Shown: positions 15,499-25,700 of the stretch, piece by piece
How the letters are laid out: each line of letters begins with the position of its first letter
Numbering within the stretch: position 1 is the stretch's first letter
DNA from: Candidatus Poseidoniaceae archaeon
Lineage (GTDB): Archaea > Thermoplasmatota > Poseidoniia > Poseidoniales > Poseidoniaceae
Direction: 5' to 3'
DNA: 40,646 nt
Assembly: GCA_030747785.1 (NCBI GenBank)
Contig: JASLKC010000010.1
Coordinates: 1-40,646, forward strand
Program-made: the position numbers and the translations under genes
The notes under the pieces: model-generated
Databases searched by the model: none
What the model was told of the DNA's origin: nothing
Seen by the model: the letters and a program-made list of their open reading frames with translations, nothing else

Positions 15499-15578
15499 TC
15501 TTCAAGCATTTTGGTTGAGATGTGTTTCATGGAGAATGCGCACAATCCTCTTGAGCCATCGCCTAACAACATGATGCT

Positions 15579-18143
15579 ATGCCGGCCACTCTATCGCATC
15601 CCAATCTCGGTGATGGGGTCGAAGCGAGAGCATACCAACTTCTTGCGGCCAAAGAAGCACTTACCGGTTCTACCCTCCTAGTAATGCCCACTGGACTGGG
15701 TAAAACCGCCGTACAGTGGATGGCGATGGCGGAGGCGATGAATGGCAAGGGCCGGATAGTATTGGTTGCCCCCACAACTGGGTTGGTCGCCCAGCAAACT
15801 CGAATGGCTAGAGATATGCTCAATATCGATGAGGACAAGGTTGTCATGCTAACAGGTGATGTTCGTCCAAAGAAGCGATGCGAACTTTGGAATGATGCAA
15901 AACTGGTGATGGCTACGCCGCATGTGATTCGAAATGATGCACGAAATGGTTTGATCCTTCTTTCTGAAATTGATTTGCTAATCTTTGATGAAGCACATCA
16001 TGCAACCGGTTCGGATTCTATGGCGCAATTGGCAGACCTCTACCTAGAAGCATCACCTTCTGCCATGGTATTAGCTGCAACTGCATCCCCAGGAGTCAAA
16101 GAAGCAAAGGTCCGTGAAGTCATAACCAGACTTGGAATTGAACGACTATGCGTTTCACGCAGAGAAGATGACCTTCTCGCTCCATATGTTACTGCAATGG
16201 ATATCGAAAAACATGAGATATCCTTACCTGAAAACCTACTTTCAATAATTCGCCCACTACGTATGCTTGAGGCTGAAGAAGCCGAATTCTTACGCAGAGG
16301 TGGATATCTAATCCGAAAGGGGCGTATTACAACCGCAGCGATCGATGAAGCGCAAAAACGTGCGAGTGCTTCGATTGGCAGGGGCGATCCAAGGGGATAT
16401 GATGCAGCAAAAAGAATCGGTGACTTGCGCAGATTACATCGTCTTCTCGACCTGATTGAGACACAAGGAGTGCAGTGTGCTATTCAATATCTTGACAGGG
16501 CACGAAATGACTCAGACCGCAAGACTAAACGCTTCCTTGGGCTTTCTGAAGTTTCATCATTCCATAGGACTTGCAAAGGCATGGATGAAATTCATCCCAA
16601 ATCACAATTGGTAATCGAATTAGCGACAAAGGGCTTGAAAAAAGATGGGAAGATAATCATCTTCACCGAATATCGTGATACTGTAGACCTACTTATCTCC
16701 ACACTTGAACAAATGGATGGAGTGAGGCCTGGACGCTTTGTAGGTCAAACTAGCAAGGCGGGAAATATTGGCATGAAACAAAAGGAACAGATCGCCCAAC
16801 TCGACCGCTTTAGAAATGGTGAATTGAACGTACTTGTAGCAACTTCAGTCGGTGAAGAGGGTCTCGATGTCCCCGCTGCAGATAGTGTGATTCTGTACGA
16901 GCCGGTTCCAAGTGCTATCAGGGCAATTCAGAGGCGTGGACGTACCGCTAGGCAGCGCGATGGAGACGTACATATTCTGATTGCACGAAATACTCGTGAT
17001 GACTATGTTCAACATGCATCATTGAAGCGTGAGGAAGCGATGTATAGAACTTTGAACCGCTTACAAAGACAGAGGTTTCTCCCCCGAAGAACCCCCCCCT
17101 CTGACGATGTATTGAGCGATTTCAAAGTGGACGGGATAGATGCTGAAGAATTCATCAATTCCGAAAAGATTCGTCTGAAACGAGAGCCGGTTATTCCAGT
17201 GGAAGAAGAGGTGATTGAAGCACCGAAGACTCAAAGTAAATTTCAATCAACAAATAGGCCACGCTCGCAAAAAGGATTGTTTGATTTCAATGCGCCTTCA
17301 GAAGACAATTCTGAGGAATGGTGGCGCCCTGTATTGGATGGTAGTTCATCGCCTTCAAGAATAGAAGAAGCGGCTGCGGCTGCGGCGGCCCAAACCGAAG
17401 CCGATGGACTTACTGAATCGAATGATGGGCCACTAATCAGCCTCGACCACAGGGAAGGACAGTCCACCTTGCCTGCCATGCTGAAACTCCACGGTCACGA
17501 TATTAAAATCGAAACATTACCAGTAGGAGATGTACGAATATCTGACCGGATAATCATCGAAAGAAAATCGGCGAGAGATCTTGTAGATTCGCTAATCGAT
17601 GGACGATTGATTCACCAGGCAAGAAGGTTGCTTGGAGCGGCAGCAAGGCCGCTATTGATAATTGAATCAACTGAAACGGAAAGAGTTCATCCAAATGCAG
17701 TAATGGGCGCTATGGCTTGGATAACCCTTGACCTAGGATTACCAGTATTGATGACAGGTGGGTCGGAAGCAACTGCTCGATTCATCTCTATTGCAGCACG
17801 AAGAGAAGCTAGAATCCTCGATTTACTATCTGGAAATAGTCGTCCAAAGTCCCTCGATGCCGAGACCACAACAATCGAAGCAGCCTCTAGGGAAATACGT
17901 GCGATTATGGAGGGGGAACAGAGCGAAGGGCCATTGGCGAAGAGATGGTCTGAAGAAGTGATGGCTACAAGGTGTAGACTTCTCGCAGAATTACCAGGAA
18001 TCGGTATGAAAACCGCCCGCTGTATCATGCAAGAAGCAGGGGATATTTCGAATCTGTGTCAGTTAAGTGAGCAGTCGCTTGCATCTATTGATGGCGTGTC
18101 GCCACAACAGGCGAAAGAACTCCATCGATTTTTGGTTGGCTAA
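15579..18143 (+). CDS. hef: Hef-type helicase/nuclease (FANCM/XPF family)
   Basis: Hef remodels and cuts stalled or branched replication forks. Domains in order are as follows. A superfamily 2 helicase (about residues 10-520) has Walker A MPTGLGKTAV (36-45), the DEAH box in LLIFDEAHHATGSD, ATASPG, and motif VI QRRGRTARQR. An XPF/ERCC4-type nuclease (about 615-750) has LISLDHREGQ and the catalytic ERKSARD. A C-terminal helix-hairpin-helix pair (about 795-854) has LAELPGIGMKTARCIMQEAG. The 854-residue length fits intact archaeal Hef, and the acidic, low-complexity linker near 530-615 is normal for the family. It is transcribed opposite to its neighbours, divergently from the ribosomal operon. 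Confidence 0.95.
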   Translation: MPATLSHPNLGDGVEARAYQLLAAKEALTGSTLLVMPTGLGKTAVQWMAMAEAMNGKGRIVLVAPTTGLVAQQTRMARDMLNIDEDKVVMLTGDVRPKKRCELWNDAKLVMATPHVIRNDARNGLILLSEIDLLIFDEAHHATGSDSMAQLADLYLEASPSAMVLAATASPGVKEAKVREVITRLGIERLCVSRREDDLLAPYVTAMDIEKHEISLPENLLSIIRPLRMLEAEEAEFLRRGGYLIRKGRITTAAIDEAQKRASASIGRGDPRGYDAAKRIGDLRRLHRLLDLIETQGVQCAIQYLDRARNDSDRKTKRFLGLSEVSSFHRTCKGMDEIHPKSQLVIELATKGLKKDGKIIIFTEYRDTVDLLISTLEQMDGVRPGRFVGQTSKAGNIGMKQKEQIAQLDRFRNGELNVLVATSVGEEGLDVPAADSVILYEPVPSAIRAIQRRGRTARQRDGDVHILIARNTRDDYVQHASLKREEAMYRTLNRLQRQRFLPRRTPPSDDVLSDFKVDGIDAEEFINSEKIRLKREPVIPVEEEVIEAPKTQSKFQSTNRPRSQKGLFDFNAPSEDNSEEWWRPVLDGSSSPSRIEEAAAAAAAQTEADGLTESNDGPLISLDHREGQSTLPAMLKLHGHDIKIETLPVGDVRISDRIIIERKSARDLVDSLIDGRLIHQARRLLGAAARPLLIIESTETERVHPNAVMGAMAWITLDLGLPVLMTGGSEATARFISIAARREARILDLLSGNSRPKSLDAETTTIEAASREIRAIMEGEQSEGPLAKRWSEEVMATRCRLLAELPGIGMKTARCIMQEAGDISNLCQLSEQSLASIDGVSPQQAKELHRFLVG

Positions 18144-19004
18144 TCAACTGCCAATGACCAAAGCACGAGTGCGTAACTGGGCAAAACGGTCGGTATAATG
18201 ACCGAAAGCAAAGGCGATAATTTCAGTTAGGTTAACCACTGGAATTGCTGTATCTTTATTCGCCACTCTTCCAGCCTTACCTTGATAGGAATCAAGATTG
18301 GAATGAGAAAGAGTGCAAGCACTGACGATGACATTCGCACCTGCACCTTTAGCATCTGAAAGGACCTTTGCGGTCATCTTCATCACGCTATCACCAAGTG
18401 TGAGCAAAGATGGGTTTCCGACAGAGCGCGTTTTCGAGGAAAACTCGACAGGGCGTCCACCTAGAGCGGTGATCAACTGCTCCATGTAAGTAGGATTCCA
18501 GACATCGTCGCCACCACATGCTCCTTCTTTCTGCATGGATGGACCATAATAGCAAGCGATATCGAGGTCAAGTGGGTTAACTACAGCAGCCTCAACCTTG
18601 TCCAAGCCGATTTCATCGACCAGTACATGTAGAAGGTGATGGGTCTGAACTTCGCTAGCATCTAGTGACATTCCGGTAATCTTCTCAAGCACACGGTTGG
18701 CGCTTGCAAGAGCGATTGGATCATTCTTGAAAGTAGAAAGTGCGTCATGCATTACACCTTGAGAAGATGCACATGCTGTGATGATATCATGCCCGTTATT
18801 CTGAGCGAGTGCGAAGTTTCGAGCGTTGAGGGCTAATTGCAACTCAGGGTTTCCCTGTCTGATGACATCGCCACCATCGCTATTGTAGCCAACCATCTCA
18901 ATCAAATCGATGCCGAGGCTTTTGCAAAGCGGTTGGATGGTATCTTCTACCTCTTGGGAGGCTTGGCGTGCAACGTTGCCGGGATAATAGGAATACTTGA
19001 CCAT
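18144..19004 (-). CDS. HdrB/SdhE-like CCG-domain protein lacking the Fe-S ligand cysteines
   Basis: The 286-residue protein follows the HdrB (heterodisulfide reductase B) / archaeal SdhE fold throughout: a YYPG start, the ARNxALA helix (ARNFALAQ), a GKTR-like SSKTRSVG and a VSAC..SHSNLD end. The catalytic cysteines are gone. The PGC cysteine is N10, the CCG pair is S42-D43, and the first CxxC is C78-A-S-S81. In the second repeat the usual Cys is P155, the CCG pair is S194-V195, and the last CxxC is C230-T-L-S233. Such a protein should not hold the noncubane clusters of HdrB. I chose the ATG at 19004, 6 nt after GAGGTG, which overlaps the end of the upstream fusion gene. The two genes form one unit. 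Function is unknown; a structural partner of the fusion protein is my inference. Confidence 0.82.
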   Translation of the reverse strand: MVKYSYYPGNVARQASQEVEDTIQPLCKSLGIDLIEMVGYNSDGGDVIRQGNPELQLALNARNFALAQNNGHDIITACASSQGVMHDALSTFKNDPIALASANRVLEKITGMSLDASEVQTHHLLHVLVDEIGLDKVEAAVVNPLDLDIACYYGPSMQKEGACGGDDVWNPTYMEQLITALGGRPVEFSSKTRSVGNPSLLTLGDSVMKMTAKVLSDAKGAGANVIVSACTLSHSNLDSYQGKAGRVANKDTAIPVVNLTEIIAFAFGHYTDRFAQLRTRALVIGS

Positions 19005-19014
19005 CGCAAACACC

Positions 19015-20979
19015 TCAGAATCTCCTGTCCAATTCATTGAACATCGCTACCACTTCGTGGTGATTGTGAACCTTTGAATTGAACATATCTGGAATCTTAC
19101 CAATTCCAGCTGGTGGCATCAACATCCCCTGGAAGCCTCTCATCATCGGTCCACCATTTCGTGTGAACCCAAGCATCATCCTAAGTGAAACACCATTCAT
19201 GATGTTTGAACCAAGTCCAAGAGGGCCGAGGACCTGACGGTAAAGTGTGGTCTCGTTCACATTTCCAGATAGTTTGACCGAGCGTGCATACCATTTGACC
19301 ATGCGTCCACTCTTACCTGAGAATTTGAATTCCGAAAGTAATCTTGCACGGGCGGCATAGAGTTCATTTGCTACTTTTTCTCCATTTGCTCCATGCCTTG
19401 AAATTGCGCCTATGTCAGCTTCCGACCATACGCCGCCATTTCCTTGGAGTAGGGCATATATTTGGTTGGTCTGTGCTGTTCCACTGCGTGAATCCTGAGC
19501 ACGTATCCAGCGTTGCAATGCAACCGCTGGACCGGAATATGCACCATCAATACCGTAGGTATCAGACATTGCATTGAGTAGTGGGAAACTCGAAACATCA
19601 CCCATTTGGTGAAGTTTGGTTGCTTCGGACGAAGCCATAACGCCAATTGGTGCTCCACTTGCAAGGCGTTCTCCTTGACGTGGGTCGGCTTCCATCCAAG
19701 GCTTGGAAGATGACCTTTCATTCTCCCAAGAATCATTTGCTACAATCAGGTCCTTCAGGACTTCGTGACCGGGTAGTGGTTCAACGGACAGTAAGTCTCC
19801 ATCATCGATTAGATCGCAGATTCTTACCGTGTCAGCAAGGACAACTCGGCCATTTGCCATAACTCCGGTTAGTGGGTTTCCACCTGCGTGGCTTGAACTT
19901 CGGAATGATAGTGAACCATCTACTTCATTTTGAACTGCGGATAGTGCGTCCTGAATTGTAGCATGGCCTGGCAATGCACAAGCAATCGTATCATGGCCAG
20001 TTTCCCCTCGGTCAGGGTCATAGCGGAATACCTTGAGTGTTAGAGAAATCTCAGGCATGGAGATTGAAGCAGGTGTGAAGTCTCCCTCTACTCCTCCGTC
20101 ATCATCGTCGCCAGAGCCATATGCAATCATAGCCTCGACCATGTCTTCTTGGAAAGTACCAGAATCATCGACACATGCGATTCGGGGAAGTGCTTGAGCG
20201 ACCCACTGGGCCCATGGCTCGTCGAAATCGACATCGCAGAGTTGAATCTCTTGAACAATTGTTGCACCTAGGGCGGACAACTTGTCATTCCAATCGATTC
20301 CGGCCTTACAGTATTCATCGTAAGAGGAGTCGCCGATTGCACAAACCGAGAGGTGCACTCCACCAAGAGCGGGTTTTGCACCACAGGTTGCTTGCCACAA
20401 TGCTTCTGCATTATCTGGCATTTCTCCCTCACCCCATGTTGAAGTGATAATCAACAAGCGCTTGAGTGAAGGTAGGTTTGCAAGGTCGAACTCGTCCATA
20501 TCAACCACGCTGGCCTCAAGGCCATATGCTGCTGATAACTTGGCGGTCTTTTCTGCCAACCCAGTAGCATTTCCAGTCTGCGAACCGAAGAGAATGGTAA
20601 GTGCTCTATCTCCTGCAAGAACTCCGGCGAGTACGCCGTCGTCTGCAGATGGGGTTACTGCGGCGGCGACTGGTGCTGCCTCAACTGGAGCTTCTGCTTC
20701 GGCAGGCTCGTCGCCTGCTTCTGCAGATTCGTATTCGAACTTGATAATTTCAACGGGGCAAGCATCAGCAGCCTCTTCGATAATATCGGAATACTCGGCA
20801 CGGAATTCTTTCTTGATGGCGGAGCGGCCTGTATTCTGATCGAAATTACCATCCTCACGGACAGCGGCAGCGATGAAACTAGTATCATCAGTTACTGTGA
20901 ACACTTCGGGAAGAATATCTTGACATGCATCACATGTGATACAATCTTCTTCTATCCAGACCTTTGCTATGGTTGGCAT
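19015..20979 (-). CDS. Ferredoxin-flavodoxin-SdhB-like fusion; SdhB part lacks Fe-S cysteines
   Basis: A 654-residue cytoplasmic fusion. Residues 1-85 are a single-cluster ferredoxin (C13, C16, C19 and C74-P75). An Ala/Glu/Pro linker (86-115) leads to a flavodoxin of the diflavin-reductase type (about 125-270), with the FMN phosphate loop GSQTGNATG and the STWGEGEMPDNA and GDSSYDEYC motifs. Residues 310-550 align with the succinate dehydrogenase/fumarate reductase iron-sulfur subunit (LKVFRYDPDRGET, VEPLPGHEVLKDLIV, GVW near 516), but every expected ligand is replaced. The [2Fe-2S] cysteines are S363, N368, T371 and D383, and the C-terminal cluster motifs have no cysteine at all. The last 100 residues are unrecognised. 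I chose the ATG at 20979, 6 nt after AGGTG. It is cotranscribed with the HdrB-like gene. Electron flow from ferredoxin to FMN is plausible; the real partner and reaction are unknown. Confidence 0.82.
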   Translation of the reverse strand: MPTIAKVWIEEDCITCDACQDILPEVFTVTDDTSFIAAAVREDGNFDQNTGRSAIKKEFRAEYSDIIEEAADACPVEIIKFEYESAEAGDEPAEAEAPVEAAPVAAAVTPSADDGVLAGVLAGDRALTILFGSQTGNATGLAEKTAKLSAAYGLEASVVDMDEFDLANLPSLKRLLIITSTWGEGEMPDNAEALWQATCGAKPALGGVHLSVCAIGDSSYDEYCKAGIDWNDKLSALGATIVQEIQLCDVDFDEPWAQWVAQALPRIACVDDSGTFQEDMVEAMIAYGSGDDDDGGVEGDFTPASISMPEISLTLKVFRYDPDRGETGHDTIACALPGHATIQDALSAVQNEVDGSLSFRSSSHAGGNPLTGVMANGRVVLADTVRICDLIDDGDLLSVEPLPGHEVLKDLIVANDSWENERSSSKPWMEADPRQGERLASGAPIGVMASSEATKLHQMGDVSSFPLLNAMSDTYGIDGAYSGPAVALQRWIRAQDSRSGTAQTNQIYALLQGNGGVWSEADIGAISRHGANGEKVANELYAARARLLSEFKFSGKSGRMVKWYARSVKLSGNVNETTLYRQVLGPLGLGSNIMNGVSLRMMLGFTRNGGPMMRGFQGMLMPPAGIGKIPDMFNSKVHNHHEVVAMFNELDRRF

Positions 20980-20990
20980 GGGGGGCACCT

Positions 20991-21007
20991 ATGCTCACGC
21001 TGAGCAT
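20991..21007 (-). repeat. Inverted repeat in front of the redox fusion gene
   Basis: ATGCTCA and TGAGCAT form a perfect seven-base inverted repeat around CGC, ending 12 nt upstream of the fusion gene's start codon and just before its AGGTG ribosome binding site. In RNA it could fold next to that site and limit translation; in DNA it could be a repressor site. Neither role is shown. Confidence 0.45.
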
Positions 21008-21043
21008 TCGACTCGACTCGGAAGTAGTCTTTGAAGGTTGCTC

Positions 21044-21085
21044 GCTCTCCCTAAAGGGAGAGCAGTTGCATTGAGAATATTTTCT
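21044..21085 (-). promoter_or_regulatory. Probable promoter and hairpin between thermosome and redox module
   Basis: On the minus strand AAAATATTC (about 21076-21084) resembles a TATA box. About 25 bases further on is a perfect eight-base inverted repeat, GCTCTCCC/GGGAGAGC around a four-base loop (21044-21063). The hairpin may end the thermosome mRNA, sit at the start of the redox-module mRNA, or be an operator over its start site. The 116-base gap suggests the redox genes have their own promoter rather than depending only on read-through. Confidence 0.45.
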
Positions 21086-21095
21086 CTTGCCAGAA

Positions 21096-22718
21096 TCACA
21101 TATGGAAGTCATCCATGCCGCCCATCATATCTCCACCGGAGACACCTTTGGACGAGATGACATCGTCAATTCTTAGAATCATAATCGCGGTTTCAGTCGC
21201 TGACTGAATTGCCTGCTCGACCACACGCTGTGGTTCGATAACATTGGCCTTCTTCATATCCATGACCCCGCCTTCATCTACATTGATTCCAGCGTGAACC
21301 TGACCATCTGCGTGAGCCTTGCGTAACTCGATGATTGTTGTAACCGGGTCGAGTCCAGCATTCTCAGCCAAGGTTCTAGGAATGATTTCCAGAGCACTTG
21401 CAAAAGCTTCGATTGCCATTTGCTCCCTTCCACCAATCGACTCTGCATATGCACGAAGATCACGTGAAAGTGCAGCTAGTACACTACCGCCACCGGTGAG
21501 TACTGCGCCATCTTCCCAGGCTACTGAAACCACACCAATCGCATCATCAAATGCACGGCGAATTTCATCGACTACATGTTCGGTTCCACCACGGAGAAGA
21601 ACCGATACCGACTTTGCCTCTGGACAACCGGTGATGAAAGTCATATCCGACTCGCCAATCTTGCGCTCTTCCACCTTGGCAGCCTCGCCAAGATCCGATG
21701 CAGTAAGGTCATCTATATTTGTGACAATGCGGCCGCCTGTAGCTTTCGAAAGTGCTTCCATATCGCTCTTCTTTGCCCGACGAATTGCAAAAATTCCACC
21801 TTTTGCCATGTAATGCTGAGCAAGGTCATCAATTCCTTTCTGGCAGATGACGACATTTGCACCACTCGCCTGAATCTTTTCTACAAGTCCACGGATGTAT
21901 CCCTCTTCCTCTTCTAGGAAGGATGCGAGCATTGTAGGGTCGGTAATCTGAATCTTGGCATCAACCTCGGTCTTCTTGACCTCAATTGCGCTATTTATGA
22001 GAGCGATTTTTGCACTGGAAGTTGAACGAGGCATTCCAGCGTGTACTCTTTCCTTGTCGAGGATAATTCCATCGACGAGAGTGCTGTCCTTGATTGAGCC
22101 ACCTTGTCTCTTCTCTACCTTGATATCGGAGAGGTCTATGATGCGCTCATCTTCTTCGATGTGTCCAACGGAGTTGACCGCCTTAACACAAATTTCTGCG
22201 AGGAAAGACTTGACTGCGCCTGCACTCTTGCCGGTTAATGCTGTCTTTGCCACCTCGAGAAGAACTGAATCATCATCTTGGGTGGAGATTCCATGAGAAT
22301 CCATGCCTTCAATGGCCTTCTCTGCAGCAAGACGGAAACCTTCACAGATTACAGTAGGATGAACATTTTGTTCGATCAAATCCTCGCTGCGCTTGAGTAA
22401 TTCTCCAGACAGGACAACCGCTGTAGTAGTTCCATCATAGCAATGCTGTTCCTGAGTTTTTGCAACCTCGATAATCATCTTGGCTGCTGGGTGTTCAATA
22501 TCCATCTCCTTTAGGATGGTAGCACCATCATTGGTGATGACGACATCGCCCATGCTGTCAACAAGCATCTTGTCCATTCCCTTTGGACCAAGAGTGGAAC
22601 GTACCGCATCAGCAACAGCCTTTGCTGCTGCGATGTTATTTGATTGAGCACTACGGCCGCGCGTGCGTTGAGTACCCTCTTTTAGGATGAAGATTGGAGC
22701 TTGTCCGTTTCCGTACAT
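21096..22718 (-). CDS. thsA: Thermosome subunit (group II chaperonin)
   Basis: The 540-residue protein folds other proteins in an ATP-driven double ring. It contains the nucleotide-binding block [20 protein letters not shown], the apical domain, and [20 protein letters not shown]. The C-terminus ends [13 protein letters not shown], the Gly/Met-rich tail of thermosomes. One oddity is that the usual GDGTTT phosphate motif reads Y94-D95-G-T-T-T, so the first glycine is replaced while the aspartate remains. The ATG is 8 nt after GAGG. It lies 60 nt after the end of the upstream surface-protein gene, so whether it has its own promoter is unclear. Symbol assigned by family only. Confidence 0.96.
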   Translation of the reverse strand: MYGNGQAPIFILKEGTQRTRGRSAQSNNIAAAKAVADAVRSTLGPKGMDKMLVDSMGDVVITNDGATILKEMDIEHPAAKMIIEVAKTQEQHCYDGTTTAVVLSGELLKRSEDLIEQNVHPTVICEGFRLAAEKAIEGMDSHGISTQDDDSVLLEVAKTALTGKSAGAVKSFLAEICVKAVNSVGHIEEDERIIDLSDIKVEKRQGGSIKDSTLVDGIILDKERVHAGMPRSTSSAKIALINSAIEVKKTEVDAKIQITDPTMLASFLEEEEGYIRGLVEKIQASGANVVICQKGIDDLAQHYMAKGGIFAIRRAKKSDMEALSKATGGRIVTNIDDLTASDLGEAAKVEERKIGESDMTFITGCPEAKSVSVLLRGGTEHVVDEIRRAFDDAIGVVSVAWEDGAVLTGGGSVLAALSRDLRAYAESIGGREQMAIEAFASALEIIPRTLAENAGLDPVTTIIELRKAHADGQVHAGINVDEGGVMDMKKANVIEPQRVVEQAIQSATETAIMILRIDDVISSKGVSGGDMMGGMDDFHM

Positions 22719-22778
22719 ATACAGTCCTCGTTTGATGGTGCGACGGTCGGTGTGTCTTCAACCCTCCGTCGGGGGGAA

Positions 22779-25700
22779 TTACTGCTGGTTGTCCAGCCAT
22801 TGCTGGCCATAATGTTGCCACTGGTCCGTAGTCCAACCCGCAGGCAATCCGCCGTCAGGGATAGCGGGTCCAGCATCTGCCACTGGTGCAGGTGCTGGTT
22901 CTGGCGCTGATTCCGACACTGGTGATAGCGATGGTACTGGTGCTGGTCCGGCAGGAGGGGGAATCTCTGGGAGTGGTTTTTGCACTTCGATGACGGCGCC
23001 AGATGCACCGATTGTTGGGGCAGCTGCTACTGCACCATAGGTTGCAGAAATAGTATCTTCATATCCTTCTTGGCCCCAAGCCGGCTCTTCTTCTTCCTCT
23101 GAACCGTTGATTACGACTAGGAGGAACGCGAACAGTGACACGATAATTAGTGCACCAACAATCCAAATTGCTATGCCTACATAATCGGTATCAGAACCGC
23201 CGCCAATTGAATCATCTCCACCTTCACCTTCTACTTTGTAGAGGGAGATGTCCATATCTAATGATGCGGCATCAGTGACGGTGTTTGAGCGAGCCCAAAG
23301 AGTGACAAATGTGTCAACTTGAGTATCTTCGAGATTCAGTAGGGTAGATTCCTGAACATCGAAAACCACAGTGATTGTACGCTCTTCTTCTACATCGAGC
23401 CAGAAGTCTCGATCGCTGGAAGCGATTGCGCCACTAAACCAGCGATTGGATTCGTGTTGCTCCATCGACATTGATACGGATTGGCCCTCAGTATACTGAT
23501 TCCTAACACGGACAGATACGAGATATTCTCCACCCTCGGTAAAGACCGGCCTCTCGGTTGAAATGATTCTTAGCCAATTTTGTGAACCGACGAAGTAAGT
23601 ACAACTGCCATGACTACTGATGTTACCATCATTGACACTGGTGGCAATAACCTTGAGAGATAATTGGCCATCACTGCCCTCATCGAAACTGAATGTTACT
23701 GTGACATTGTGGGATGAGCCCGGTTCCAATAATGGGGTTCGATTGTCTATAATGTGCTCGAAGATTGCATTCATTCCCTCTGGAACATCCATGGACATCA
23801 TGAATCTGTCAGGCATGTTTCCATCATTTCTAACCTCAAATCGCATCGATTGGGCTGCATCTCCCGGGATATAGGATTGCTCGGCAATCTCATCGGAAAC
23901 ATATACTGCAGCGGTATCGGTAATTTCGATACTGATTGTGATTTGCTTGACTACCGATGGGTCATCGACGCTAGATGCATCGATTCGTGCAGTATAGAGT
24001 CCTGGATTAAGACCTACTGGCATTGGTAGATTGAGAATTATCGAAGTCTCGCCATCCCACGCATCGAGGATTGCAGTTTCAGTAGTGGATAGATATGCCT
24101 CTAATTTCCAATTGGATTGAACCATAGATAGGCTGAATTGCTCATCAGCATTTCCGAGATTAAACAAATCGACATAGACGCGCTGAGCAATCCCATTTGC
24201 TGGGCCACTAATCTGATAGGTCTCTGCAACCAATTCGAAATCGCGTAGAACAGGAACTAGAATCTTCTTTGAGATTACATCATTACCAAATAATGCTGAA
24301 CCACATGTTGGGCAAACAGCCCTCAAGGTGAATGGGATTTCACCGGGAGTTGAATCATCAGGCGCGGTTATATTGAGTAATAATTCGATGTCCTCACCCT
24401 TGCTCAGTGGGATTGGCATCTGTACAATACTTCCATTCAAGTCGGTGACAAATGCAACCCAGCCATCCTCTTGGAAATTAGAAGTGACTGTGAAGCCTGC
24501 TGCCTTATTACCCGAATTTTGTAATCTAAATGGTACATCGCTTGTATCACCTGGAACCATGCTGTCGGCAATCAGAGGTGCTGACGAAGACAGGTGAACA
24601 CCATACTGCTCAGTAATCGCTACGTCGGATGTAATACGACCTAGTTCACCTAGGTTGGTCCCCGCTACATCTTCCCACCAAACGCTCCATGATTGCTGCT
24701 GCACATCTGCACCAGCGGGAACGGATAGGTTGATCCAAATCTCTGTAGTATTTCCTCCAGGGATTGCTGGGAGAATTACACTTACGCCATGCTGGCTAGG
24801 GTGGTCAGAATCAATTCTGATCATTGGCAAACTCGGATTCATCCATGTATCATTCGTAACATTGGATGTGATTCTTGACATTGCTGGCATGTATCCATTA
24901 TTGGTAACCGAGCAATGCATTGCAATGATGGAATTTGGAGCTGCGGTATATCCGCCAACTGGGTCGTCACAAGAAATGTTCAGTGTGTATTCAGGTACCT
25001 TCTTGATACCAAACATCACGAAATCATCGATATGCATTCCACCTGAAGCACCTGAAGAATCTGAATGGAATAGCATTCCATATGACCAAGAATGGCCACC
25101 AAGAACATCGGTTGGGTCCCACGAAATATTGGTCCATGCTCCTGCAGTACTACCGGGGGAATGCTGTGTGAAATTATGAGCGATTGTGCTTGCTGGTGCA
25201 CCGTTACCTCTCCACATCTCAAACCCGACATTGTCTCCTGCTCCCATTACGCCCCAGGTCTGAGCATGCATCTGAACAGAAACATATGCTGCAGAGTTCA
25301 ACTGCACTTTGCACATAAACTGCCAATATGCTTCGGATAATTTACCATCTAATATCGCGTTTTGACCGCACTGATTGCTGGATTGTCCTAGAGAGAATGC
25401 ATAGATTAGACGGCTGTGAGAGGCTGAAGGATAGTCGCCACCATTGGAATGTCTCCAGTGGGCTGCACCATTTACTGCTCCACTGTTATCCTTCTGCCAG
25501 ATACTGTATCCGGTAGCTTCACCACCCTCGGCGGGATATTCACCGCCAAAGAAAGTAGGAACGCCTAATTGAGGACTTGTAGAAGTGTCACGAGGATCTC
25601 CTTCGGCCTCCATATTATCTTGGGAAATTGCAACAGGTAGTTCTCTATCCATGACATCGTTCTCATTACGATCGTCTTGAGCATTCATCACACTAGCACG

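Noticed and set aside
15443-15500. tRNA-like T-arm (GGGGG-TTCGGGC-CCCC on the minus strand) upstream of hef
   Set aside because: The loop does not fit TTCRANY, and no acceptor or anticodon stem can be found around it; it is explained better as the repeat pair described there.
18144-19004. Pseudogene or sequencing error as explanation for missing cysteines in the HdrB-like protein
   Set aside because: The frame is open from a good ribosome binding site to the stop, the rest of the fold is conserved, and many separate codons would need errors; the partner protein shows the same losses.
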